The notes under the pieces are model-generated. The model was not told the DNA's origin and ran no database searches. It saw only the letters and a program-made list of their open reading frames with translations. From positions 1 to 5,503 of the forward strand of contig NZ_JALEXO010000222.1 in assembly GCF_022780145.1 (NCBI RefSeq): 5,503 nt of DNA. Reading direction: 5' to 3'. Every line of letters begins with the position of its first letter. Position 1 is the stretch's first letter. Source of the DNA: Intestinibacter sp. GTDB lineage: Bacteria > Bacillota > Clostridia > Peptostreptococcales > Peptostreptococcaceae. Positions 1 through 5,503 of the stretch are shown here, in pieces. Position numbers and translations under genes: made by a program.

Positions 1-996
1 AAAAAAGGTGGGAAGTATTTTGATACGGCTTATACTTATCTAGACGGAGAAAGTGAAAAAGCTATCAAAGAATGCTTGGTAAAAAGACATCCGCGAGAAT
101 CGTTTCTAATAGCAGACAAACTTCCAACGTGGAAAATAAAATCTCACGAGGAATGCTATAAATATTTTGAAGAACAATTAAATCGATGTGGTGTAATGTA
201 TTTTGATAATTATATGCTTCATTGGTTAAATAAAGATCACTACGATATCTGCAAAAAATACGATGAATTCGGATTTTTAAGAAAGTTAAAAGAACAGGAA
301 AAAGCAAAAAAAATAGGATTTTCATATCATGATAACGCAGAATTATTGGATAAAATTTTGACAGATCATCCAGAGGTCGATTATGTTCAGCTACAAATTA
401 ATTATTTAGATTGGAAAAGTCCATCTATAGAAGCTAAAAAATGCTATGAGATTGCAAAAAAACACAACAAACAGATTATAGTAATGGAACCTGTAAAAGG
501 CGGAACTCTCGCAAATCTTCCAGAAGAGGCGGATGAAATTTTTAAAAAAATACATCCTGAAAAAAGCACTGCCTCTTGGGCTATAAGATTTGCACAATCT
601 TTAGATCAAGTAGAAATTGTTTTAAGTGGAATGAATTCTCTAGAACAAATAGACGATAATATGAAATATATGCCTATTTTGAATGATATAGAATTAAAAG
701 CGATTGGAGATGTATGCCAAATTATCAATAATAAAACTGCTATTCCTTGTACAGGGTGTAGCTATTGTAAAAATAATTGTCATCAAAATATATCAATTCC
801 AAAGTATTTTGATTTGTATAACGAATACTACAGATATCCAGAAGAAGACTGGAAAATTAAACCGATTTATGATCAGATTAGTTCAATAAATGGCAAGGCG
901 TCAGATTGTATAAAATGTAAATCCTGCGAAAATAATTGTCCTCAAAAAATTGAAATTACATCATGGTTAGAAAAAGTATCAAAAGCCTTTGAATAA
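1..996 (+). CDS. Aldo/keto reductase with C-terminal 4Fe-4S domain (5' truncated)
   Basis: The reading frame is open from base 1 to TAA at 994-996 (331 residues visible). The true start lies left of the window; the TTG at 76 is an internal Leu codon. Relatives with this architecture are about 370-380 residues, so roughly 45 N-terminal residues are missing. Visible AKR landmarks are FDTAYTY (codons 7-13, with the expected catalytic Asp8 and Tyr13), Lys40 in IADK, and His74 in MLHW, which completes the Asp-Tyr-Lys-His set. VMEPVKGG (codons 161-168) is a typical late-barrel motif. The tail has two CxxCxxCxxxC motifs, Cys250/253/256/260 and Cys303/306/309/313, as in ferredoxin-fused AKRs (COG1453-like). 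Inference: a cytoplasmic NAD(P)H- or ferredoxin-linked oxidoreductase of unknown substrate. All key residues are present, so it looks functional. Confidence 0.9.
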   Translation, partial: KKGGKYFDTAYTYLDGESEKAIKECLVKRHPRESFLIADKLPTWKIKSHEECYKYFEEQLNRCGVMYFDNYMLHWLNKDHYDICKKYDEFGFLRKLKEQEKAKKIGFSYHDNAELLDKILTDHPEVDYVQLQINYLDWKSPSIEAKKCYEIAKKHNKQIIVMEPVKGGTLANLPEEADEIFKKIHPEKSTASWAIRFAQSLDQVEIVLSGMNSLEQIDDNMKYMPILNDIELKAIGDVCQIINNKTAIPCTGCSYCKNNCHQNISIPKYFDLYNEYYRYPEEDWKIKPIYDQISSINGKASDCIKCKSCENNCPQKIEITSWLEKVSKAFE

Positions 997-1032
997 CTAG
1001 TTTACATGAGATGATTACTTATTTATAAATAA

Positions 1033-1182
1033 CTATGCCAATGTCAATATGATCTGCTATGGATGTTGGCTTCATTAGAAAATCCTATGTATATTCCTGT
1101 TGTAGTAAATTTTCTTATGTTCTTTTTGAATGATATGTATGGTTTTGTAAGTTGGAAAAAAAGAGAATTACAACAAACATAG
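1033..1182 (+). pseudogene. Probable PnuC (nicotinamide riboside/NMN transporter) C-terminal remnant
   Basis: An open stretch of 49 codons follows an in-frame TAA (1030-1032) and ends at TAG (1180-1182). The translation contains LLWMLASLENPMYIP, then a hydrophobic helix VVVNFLMFFLNDMYGF, then a basic end SWKKRELQQ. This matches my recollection of the last transmembrane segment and tail of Gram-positive PnuC transporters (F-x-x-NDxYGFxxW followed by a charged tail). A whole PnuC is about 200-250 residues, so only about a fifth remains. No ribosome binding site was seen before the internal ATG at 1063, and stops at 1012-1014 and 1030-1032 close the frame upstream. I infer a deletion remnant just downstream of the reductase gene. 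It could instead be a chance hydrophobic ORF; the family match is from memory. Confidence 0.5.
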
Positions 1183-1222
1183 CTTCCAGCTTATCGAATT
1201 TATTAATTAAAAAATAATAATT

Positions 1223-1262
1223 AAGAGGTTGTTAGAGAAATAATATACCCTAACAACCTCTT
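1223..1262. terminator. Hairpin terminator, probably bidirectional
   Basis: A perfect 13-bp inverted repeat, AAGAGGTTGTTAG (1223-1235) and CTAACAACCTCTT (1250-1262), encloses a 14-nt loop. On the plus strand it is followed by TTCATATT, a short T run. On the minus strand it is followed by AATTATTATTTTTT, a better U tract. It would end transcription from the reductase/pnuC side and also from the rubrerythrin gene, whose stop codon is about 50 bp away. The rest of the 318-bp gap between the reductase and rubrerythrin (997-1032, 1183-1222 and 1263-1314) shows nothing recognisable. Confidence 0.7.
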
Positions 1263-1314
1263 TTCATATTGTCTTTGAAAATACTCTAAGCTATTAATTT
1301 TACTATATTCTTAA

Positions 1315-1857
1315 TTAGCCAAAATATCTCTTAAGAAGTCCCAAAAACGCCTTTCCATGTCTGGCCTCATCTTTGCACATCTCGTGAACTGTATCGTGGA
1401 TTGCATCAAGTCCCAATTCCTTAGCTTTTTTAGCTATTTTTAATTTACCTTCAGCAGCTCCGTATTCAGCTTCAACTCTAGCCTCTAAATTAGACTTTGT
1501 ACATGGCTCTACTACCTCACCTAGTAATTCTGCAAATTTAGCCGCGTGTACTGCTTCCTCAAATGCGATTTTATCATATGCTGCTCCAATTTCAGGATAT
1601 CCCTCTCTATCGGCAACTCTTCCCATAGCTAAGTACATACCTACTTCTGTACATTCGCCTATGAAGTTTGCTCTCAAATCTTCTGCTAAATCCTCATCTA
1701 TGCCTTTAGCAGCTCCTATATGATGCTCATCTGCCCAATTCAATGTATCGGTTTTTACTTGAAATTTATCTGCACCTACACCACAGACAGGACATTTTTC
1801 CGGTGGTTCTTCTCCCTCATATATATATCCACATACAATACATACCCATTTTTTCAT
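1315..1857 (-). CDS. rbr: Reverse rubrerythrin (rubredoxin domain N-terminal)
   Basis: This 180-residue protein begins with a rubredoxin-type Fe(SCys)4 domain (residues 1-36; Cys6/Cys9 in CIVCG and Cys22/Cys25 in CPVCG). A ferritin-like diiron four-helix domain follows (about 45-178), with candidate ligands Glu68 (GECTE), Glu101/His104 (EAVH) and Glu164/His167 (EARH). This order is reversed from classical rubrerythrin and matches the clostridial reverse rubrerythrins, which reduce hydrogen peroxide to water with electrons from NADH through a reductase partner. It is a cytoplasmic peroxide defence enzyme of anaerobes. The start is ATG at 1855-1857, because AGGAG (minus strand, 1866-1870) lies 8 nt upstream; the in-frame GTG at 1864-1866 overlaps that site and is unlikely to be used. 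Homologues are often PerR-controlled, but no convincing PerR box is seen here. Confidence 0.93.
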   Translation of the reverse strand: MKKWVCIVCGYIYEGEEPPEKCPVCGVGADKFQVKTDTLNWADEHHIGAAKGIDEDLAEDLRANFIGECTEVGMYLAMGRVADREGYPEIGAAYDKIAFEEAVHAAKFAELLGEVVEPCTKSNLEARVEAEYGAAEGKLKIAKKAKELGLDAIHDTVHEMCKDEARHGKAFLGLLKRYFG

Positions 1858-1865
1858 CTGAAACA

Positions 1866-1870
1866 CTCCT
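1866..1870 (-). promoter_or_regulatory. Ribosome binding site that fixes the rubrerythrin start
   Basis: AGGAG on the minus strand, 8 nt before the ATG at 1857. The alternative GTG start three codons upstream overlaps this sequence and would leave no room for ribosome binding, so the ATG is preferred. Confidence 0.8.
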
Positions 1871-1887
1871 TTTATATTTTATTGAAG

Positions 1888-1967
1888 AATACATAAAAAA
1901 AAATTTTCATATTTATTTATATATTCCTTATATGTAAATTATTTAATAATACATAAACTATTTACAT
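1888..1967. repeat. Repeats in the divergent rbr/mntP control region
   Basis: The 208-bp gap between rubrerythrin and mntP is very AT-rich. It holds a perfect 8-bp inverted repeat, ATGTAAAT (1932-1939) and ATTTACAT (1960-1967), with 20 bp between the arms. A 6-1-6 palindrome, ATTATT-T-AATAAT, lies at 1938-1950. The 10-mer AATACATAAA occurs at both 1888-1897 and 1948-1957, 60 bp apart. The right arm ends directly before the -35 element of the mntP promoter, so a regulator bound here could affect both divergent genes. A possible minus-strand -10 for rubrerythrin is TATAAA at 1916-1921, but it lacks a good -35. With this AT content, some of these repeats may be chance. Confidence 0.3.
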
Positions 1968-1996
1968 TTTACTTCTATGTATATTTTTTCTATAAT
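1968..1996 (+). promoter_or_regulatory. Sigma-A-type promoter for mntP
   Basis: TTTACT (1968-1973) and a perfect TATAAT (1991-1996) are separated by 17 bp. This predicts transcription starting near 2003 and a 5' leader of about 60 nt. The leader is too short for the yybP-ykoY manganese riboswitch often found before mntP, and none of its conserved sequence is seen. Confidence 0.6.
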
Positions 1997-2050
1997 CTCA
2001 AAAAATATACCTAAATTCACTTTAAATTTTTGAGCTATAACTACTTTTTT

Positions 2051-2057
2051 GAGGAGG
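2051..2057 (+). promoter_or_regulatory. Ribosome binding site that fixes the mntP start
   Basis: GAGGAGG lies 8 nt before the ATG at 2066-2068. The frame could be opened earlier at a TTG (2030), but that start has no ribosome binding site and would put this Shine-Dalgarno sequence inside the coding region. Confidence 0.85.
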
Positions 2058-2065
2058 TTCTATAT

Positions 2066-2677
2066 ATGAGCTTGTTAAATATACTTTTAACCGGATTTGC
2101 GCTTTCGATGGACGCATTTGCTGTGTCTGTTACCAAGGGCATGACTTTAAAAAACATAAACTCTAAATTAGCTTTTAAAATAGCTTTTTCTTTTGGATTT
2201 TTTCAGGGTTTGATGCCGTTTATCGGATGGTTTTTAGGGATTAGATTTGAATCCTACATAAAGTCTGTAGACCATTGGATTGCTCTATTTTTATTGTCAT
2301 TTATCGGACTTAAAATGATATTTGAAGCTGTTGAAACAGAAAATATAAAATTTAAAGATGAGGCTGAAAAACAAAAGTATTTAGAAAATATAAATACAAT
2401 CGACAACAGAGAAATTTTTATATTGTCAATAGCTACAAGCATCGATGCTCTAGCTGTGGGAGTTAGCTTTGCCTTTTTAAGTATATCTATTTTTCCAGTT
2501 TGTTTTAGTATATTCGCCATCACCTTTTCATTTTGCTTTATAGGAGTTTTAATAGGAAAAAAATTAGGCAGTGTATTCAAAAACTATGCTCAAATCCTCG
2601 GCGGGATTATCTTGATATTTATAGGTCTAAATATATTAAATGAACATACTGGCTTTTTATCTAGGATATTCGGTTAA
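2066..2677 (+). CDS. mntP: Manganese efflux pump MntP
   Basis: This 203-residue integral membrane protein of the MntP/YebN (DUF204) family exports Mn2+ across the cytoplasmic membrane. About six hydrophobic segments are visible (roughly 2-22, 36-58, 70-88, 118-138, 140-163 and 173-191). They form two halves, each opening with the family signature: SMDAFAVS (residues 14-21, Asp16) and SIDALAVGVS (125-134, Asp127). These intramembrane Asp residues are the expected metal-path acids. A charged loop rich in Lys and Glu (about 89-116) links the halves. Length and motifs are normal and complete. It has its own promoter and is transcribed away from rubrerythrin. No riboswitch or recognised MntR operator was seen. 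The stop is TAA, and no strong terminator separates it from the next gene. Confidence 0.93.
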   Translation: MSLLNILLTGFALSMDAFAVSVTKGMTLKNINSKLAFKIAFSFGFFQGLMPFIGWFLGIRFESYIKSVDHWIALFLLSFIGLKMIFEAVETENIKFKDEAEKQKYLENINTIDNREIFILSIATSIDALAVGVSFAFLSISIFPVCFSIFAITFSFCFIGVLIGKKLGSVFKNYAQILGGIILIFIGLNILNEHTGFLSRIFG

Positions 2678-2695
2678 AGCAATTTTATTATAAAT

Positions 2696-2725
2696 TTTAC
2701 TAAAGCACATAAAATCTGCTACAAT
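2696..2725 (+). promoter_or_regulatory. Sigma-A-type promoter for the macro/HEPN gene
   Basis: TTTACT (2696-2701) and TACAAT (2720-2725) are separated by 18 bp in the 82-bp gap after mntP. Transcription would start near 2732, leaving a leader of about 28 nt with GAGGGG (2748-2753) 6 nt before the ATG. This suggests the gene can be expressed separately from mntP. Confidence 0.55.
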
Positions 2726-2759
2726 AAATTTAATTAAACTTAAAAACGAGGGGAATTTT

Positions 2760-3827
2760 ATGTGCTGCAATCTAATTAATTCATATGAAATAGATACTAT
2801 TTACGGAAGAAAATCAATCGAAATCCACGAAGGAGATTTGACAGATTTTTGTAAACCATTTGATATACTAGTACTATCTGCTGTCAGCTATCACTACCTT
2901 CCTACAGAAGGTACACTAGTCAAGGCGTTAATCGATAAAAATATAGATATCGATAAATTATCAAAAGACCCATATATAGATTTAAGAAAAAAATTACATA
3001 TATGGATATCTAATGAATTAGACAATATAGAGTTTAAATTCAAAAGATTTGTCTGCGTAGAATTCGATAAAAGAGGCGACCCAAACAAATCCTTTGAAGC
3101 TCTACTTCCATTTTTATCTTTAATCGAAAAACTAAATATACCTATAAAAAGTATCGCAATGCCTTTGTTGGGAACCGGCTATTTAAATCTATCGATAGAG
3201 TCAAACCTAGAACTACAACTAAAACAATGTGAGAAATGTCTAGAAAATATACCATCTCTATCTAAAATCTATTTAGTCGAGAAAAACAATCTAAAAGCTC
3301 ATAAATTAGATATCGCATTAAATAAATATTTAGACAGAAGCGAAACCCAAACTAGAGATATTTTCTTAGATGATTACAATAAAGACGTGTTAGAAAAGCT
3401 AGAGGACAATATATATAAATTAATCAAGCTTAAGAAAAACAACAACCTTAATATCAACTATGAAATACTACACGATTTCTACAATCAGATAAAGAGAAAA
3501 TCTCTGAGATATTTTGAACTGTGCAGCTACTCTAGAAAAATAGTAGAAGTTCTTTTAGCAGAACAACTACCTTGGGATGACTCGGATAAAGGATTACAAC
3601 TCTCTATAGATTCTTATTTGAGACAGGGAAATGTTTCACCATGGATAACTTCTTATATGCACGTTATCAGGGTTTTATCGAATAATCAAATACATTACTC
3701 TAGATATAATAACAAAATTCCTAGTGAAGTCCAAAATCAGGATCAGCGAATTTTACTCGGTTGTCTATATCAAATAACCGACTATTGGCTACAAATAACT
3801 TATTCGAACTCTACAAGAAAATATTAA
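2760..3827 (+). CDS. Macro-domain-like protein with C-terminal HEPN/DUF4145-like region
   Basis: This is a 355-residue soluble protein with no signal peptide or membrane helix. The N-terminal part (about 18-190) looks like a divergent macro domain (ADP-ribose or nucleotide-derivative binding): GDLTDF (25-30) where macro domains have GDI(T), an alternating hydrophobic strand FDILVLSA (34-41), and SIAMPLLGTG (131-140), close to the usual A-(F/I)-P-LLGTG loop. The catalytic NAAN asparagines and the GGG loop are not conserved (LSAVSY and PTEGTL instead), so binding seems likelier than hydrolysis. The C-terminal helical part (about 203-350) resembles DUF4145/HEPN: SYSRKIVEVLL (256-266), then IRVLSNNQIHY (303-313), matching the R-x7-H pattern (Arg304, His312). 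The pairing suggests a conflict or stress-response protein, possibly an RNase. Leu codon CTA is unusually common (about 18 of 50). Function is inferred, not established. Confidence 0.8.
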   Translation: MCCNLINSYEIDTIYGRKSIEIHEGDLTDFCKPFDILVLSAVSYHYLPTEGTLVKALIDKNIDIDKLSKDPYIDLRKKLHIWISNELDNIEFKFKRFVCVEFDKRGDPNKSFEALLPFLSLIEKLNIPIKSIAMPLLGTGYLNLSIESNLELQLKQCEKCLENIPSLSKIYLVEKNNLKAHKLDIALNKYLDRSETQTRDIFLDDYNKDVLEKLEDNIYKLIKLKKNNNLNINYEILHDFYNQIKRKSLRYFELCSYSRKIVEVLLAEQLPWDDSDKGLQLSIDSYLRQGNVSPWITSYMHVIRVLSNNQIHYSRYNNKIPSEVQNQDQRILLGCLYQITDYWLQITYSNSTRKY

Positions 3828-3838
3828 TTCTAAATTAA

Positions 3839-3885
3839 AAAATACACTATATAGATAGCAAAATTCTATCAGTATAGTGTATTTT
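3839..3885. terminator. Bidirectional terminator between convergent genes
   Basis: Long inverted repeat: arms 3839-3858 and 3866-3885, a 7-nt loop, and pairing throughout except one A-A mismatch and one G-U wobble. The arm starts with AATACACTAT and returns as ATAGTGTATT. A-rich DNA on the left and T-rich DNA on the right let it act on both strands, ending the macro/HEPN gene (stop at 3827) and the convergent AIM24-family gene (stop at 3903). Confidence 0.78.
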
Positions 3886-3902
3886 ATATAAAATCCTATT
3901 TA

Positions 3903-4583
3903 TTAATTAGAGCTTGTAGGTATAAATGATCCAATCTTAAGTGCAAACTCGTTAATATTCATAGTTTGAAGTACGACTTGACCTGGGCCTGTAAGTCTTG
4001 TTAAAAACAGTCCCTCGCCGCCAAATAGTATATTTCCAACGCCTTTTACAGTTTCAATTTCATATGAAACACTGCTTTCAAATCCAACAAGATTTCCTGT
4101 ATCCACCTTTATAACTTCACCAGGAGCTAGATTTATCTCAATTGCATCTCCATCTATTTCTAAAAATGCCATTCCATGACCTCTAAGCTCTTGAAGTATA
4201 AATCCTTCTCCACCGAAAAATCCTGTTCCCACCTTTTTATTAAATGTAGTCTTTAAATCTACAGAAGTCTCAGCTGCCAAAAACGCACCTTTCTGTATAG
4301 TGAAGTTGTTATTGTTACTTACATCGACGGGAATTATTGTTCCTGGAACTGTTGATGCAAACGCAATTTTTGAATTTCTTTCAGCTGTATAAGTTACCAT
4401 GAAAAAAGATTCTCCAGCAAACATTCTTCCAATACCTTTTAGAAAACCACCCTTTGCGTTTGTTTCCATTCTTATTCCATCTGTTTGGTAGAACATCCCG
4501 CCAGATTGAGTGAATACTGACTCTCCCTTTGTAAGGTTTATCTCCACACTTGGAACTATATTTCCTTTTATTTCATAATCCAT
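3903..4583 (-). CDS. AIM24/TIGR00266 family protein
   Basis: This 226-residue protein is predicted to be all beta-strand and has no signal peptide or clear membrane segment. It matches the TIGR00266/AIM24 family (PF01987), widespread in bacteria and named after a yeast mitochondrial protein. Its biochemical role is not established. Three related units are visible, each centred on a Gly-rich turn: FAGES (55-59), FGGEG (123-127) and FGGEG (187-191). Each is followed by an aromatic/hydrophobic strand; the last two are FILQELRGHG and LFLTRLTGPG. This agrees with the pseudo-threefold beta fold known for the family. The start ATG (4581-4583) has GGAGG 7 nt upstream (4591-4595). Length is typical. 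It is transcribed in the same direction as the racemase, but a terminator and a candidate promoter lie between them, so it is probably monocistronic. Confidence 0.92.
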   Translation of the reverse strand: MDYEIKGNIVPSVEINLTKGESVFTQSGGMFYQTDGIRMETNAKGGFLKGIGRMFAGESFFMVTYTAERNSKIAFASTVPGTIIPVDVSNNNNFTIQKGAFLAAETSVDLKTTFNKKVGTGFFGGEGFILQELRGHGMAFLEIDGDAIEINLAPGEVIKVDTGNLVGFESSVSYEIETVKGVGNILFGGEGLFLTRLTGPGQVVLQTMNINEFALKIGSFIPTSSN

Positions 4584-4617
4584 TTACATTCCTCCAGTTA
4601 TAATATTTTTTTATTTT

Positions 4618-4646
4618 ATTTTATCATATATTATTTTCACTTTAAA
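4618..4646 (-). promoter_or_regulatory. Candidate promoter for the AIM24-family gene
   Basis: Read on the minus strand, TTTAAA (4641-4646) and TAAAAT (4618-4623) are separated by 17 bp, placing the start of transcription about 30 nt before the gene. The -35 element sits in the T-rich tail of the racemase terminator. The elements are 4/6 and 5/6 matches in AT-rich DNA, so this is tentative. Confidence 0.4.
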
Positions 4647-4651
4647 TTAAA

Positions 4652-4691
4652 AAAGATACTTAAATACAATCGCTCATATCTAAGTATCTTT
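4652..4691 (-). terminator. Rho-independent terminator of the racemase gene
   Basis: A perfect 11-bp inverted repeat, AAAGATACTTA (4652-4662) and TAAGTATCTTT (4681-4691), encloses an 18-nt loop. On the minus strand the stem runs into TTTTTTAATTT, a strong U tract, 38 bp after the racemase stop codon. Confidence 0.78.
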
Positions 4692-4728
4692 ATATTCAAT
4701 AATCTATAATTTTAATTCAAATTAAATC

Positions 4729-5503
4729 CTATAAGTGATATACTCTCTTAACTCTTGAACCTATAACACTTAAAGTTTCATTAGTTATAGTATTGCTTAA
4801 TAAGCTTATTTGGTTAACTGATAAATAATTATCTCCATCTTGTCCTATTAAAGTAACAGTATCTCCTTCTTTTACATCTATACCAGTTACATCTACCATC
4901 ATTTGGTCCATACAAACGTTACCTATTTGTCTACCGAATTTTCCGTTTATTAAAACTTTCATATCTTTTTTAGATACAAGTCTTGATAAACCATCAGCAT
5001 ATCCTATAGTAACTGTAGCAACTTTTATAGTTTCTGTAGCAGTAAAGTTATTACCATATCCTACAGATTGTCCTGGATATACATCTTTAACCATAGCTAC
5101 TTTACATTTCCATGAAAGTGGAGCTTCGAATTTTAATCCGTTTGGTAATTTATCTAATGTATCATCTAGTGGATCTGAAGGTACACCGTATAATATGATA
5201 CCTGGTCTAGCTAAATCATAATGTAAATCTCTATAAGTTACTATACCGTAGCTGTTTTGAAGATGTACATTACCAAGTTCAAATCCAGCAGCTTTTAATT
5301 CACCTATTACATAGTCGAAGTTTGCTATTTGTTGTTTAGTAAATACTACATCTGCTTCTAAATTACTATCAGATCTACATAAGTGAGATAATATACCTTC
5401 TACTTTTATGTTATCTAAAGTGTATATTTTCTTAATTAAATCTAGATGTTCTTTTGGTTCACCTAATCTATTCATACCTGTATTTATTTTTACATAACCT
5501 CTT
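4729..5503 (-). CDS. alr: Alanine (possibly alanine/serine) racemase, C-terminal part
   Basis: The frame is open to the right edge and stops at TAG (4729-4731). 257 residues are visible of an expected 370-390, so the N-terminal third with the PLP-binding Lys is outside. It is a fold-type III PLP racemase making D-alanine for peptidoglycan. Counting from the internal Met at 5475, landmarks are INTGMNRLG across that Met (Arg3 is the carboxylate-contacting Arg), LSHLCRSD (His31), HLQNS (71-75, PLP phosphate side), ARPGIILYG (89-97), QSVGYGN with the catalytic Tyr140 (codon 5056-5058) and VCMDQ (187-191). The position that is an active-site Tyr in alanine racemases (Tyr354 of the Geobacillus enzyme) is Asn232 here (ITNETL), as in VanT serine racemases, so L-Ser may also be a substrate. 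The Met at 5475 is not the start. Confidence 0.92.
   Translation of the reverse strand, partial: RGYVKINTGMNRLGEPKEHLDLIKKIYTLDNIKVEGILSHLCRSDSNLEADVVFTKQQIANFDYVIGELKAAGFELGNVHLQNSYGIVTYRDLHYDLARPGIILYGVPSDPLDDTLDKLPNGLKFEAPLSWKCKVAMVKDVYPGQSVGYGNNFTATETIKVATVTIGYADGLSRLVSKKDMKVLINGKFGRQIGNVCMDQMMVDVTGIDVKEGDTVTLIGQDGDNYLSVNQISLLSNTITNETLSVIGSRVKRVYHL

Noticed and set aside
76..78. TTG as a start codon for the reductase
   Set aside because: The frame is open to base 1, and the FDTAYTY motif with the catalytic Asp and Tyr lies upstream of this codon.
1858..1866. GTG start extending rubrerythrin by three codons
   Set aside because: It overlaps the Shine-Dalgarno sequence; the ATG at 1857 has ideal spacing.
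1938..1950. PerR box for rubrerythrin (ATTATT-T-AATAAT palindrome)
   Set aside because: The PerR consensus half-site (TTATAAT) is not matched well enough, and such palindromes are expected by chance in DNA this AT-rich.
2030..2065. TTG start extending MntP by 12 codons
   Set aside because: No ribosome binding site before it, and the extra codons would span the strong GAGGAGG site of the ATG at 2066.
2254..2580. Minus-strand 108-codon ORF opposite mntP
   Set aside because: It lies entirely within the well-supported mntP gene, has no recognisable motif, and is an antisense shadow.
2652..2680. Terminator after mntP (GCTTT ... AAAGC)
   Set aside because: Only five base pairs, it overlaps the end of the coding region, and the loop is long, so it is not a convincing hairpin.
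4729..5503. Vancomycin-resistance vanT cluster
   Set aside because: The Asn substitution alone is not enough; no vanG/vanXY-type ligase or regulator genes are visible and the N-terminal domain is outside the window.

Overview
The window comes from a low-GC, AT-rich anaerobic Firmicute, most likely a member of the Clostridia. The signs are A/T-ended codons, strong GGAGG-type ribosome binding sites, a reverse rubrerythrin, and an aldo/keto reductase carrying iron-sulfur clusters. No rRNA, tRNA, CRISPR array, transposase or phage gene was seen, so the genus cannot be fixed from this sequence.

Layout, left to right. (1) 1-996 (+) is the 3' part of an aldo/keto reductase with two C-terminal 4Fe-4S motifs, cut by the left edge. 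(2) 1033-1182 (+) is a short open stretch that reads like the last membrane helix and tail of a PnuC vitamin-B3-type transporter, probably a decayed remnant. A 13-bp perfect hairpin follows at 1223-1262. (3) 1315-1857 (-) is a reverse rubrerythrin for peroxide detoxification. (4) 2066-2677 (+) is the manganese exporter MntP, divergent from the rubrerythrin across about 208 bp of very AT-rich DNA with inverted and direct repeats and a good promoter for mntP. (5) 2760-3827 (+) has its own promoter and encodes a macro-domain-like protein with a C-terminal HEPN/DUF4145-like region. It is the most unusual gene here. A hairpin at 3839-3885 separates it from the next gene, which converges on it. (6) 3903-4583 (-) is an AIM24/TIGR00266-family protein. 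(7) 4729-5503 (-) is the C-terminal two thirds of an alanine racemase-family enzyme, cut by the right edge and followed by its own terminator at 4652-4691.

The genes look like mostly single transcription units, not one operon. Rubrerythrin and MntP share a control region and could both belong to an oxidative-stress/metal response, but that is inference. Two points deserve follow-up. The macro-HEPN protein has the architecture of a nucleotide-sensing or RNA-targeting conflict (defence) protein. The racemase has Asn where alanine racemases normally have an active-site Tyr, the substitution known from VanT-type serine racemases.
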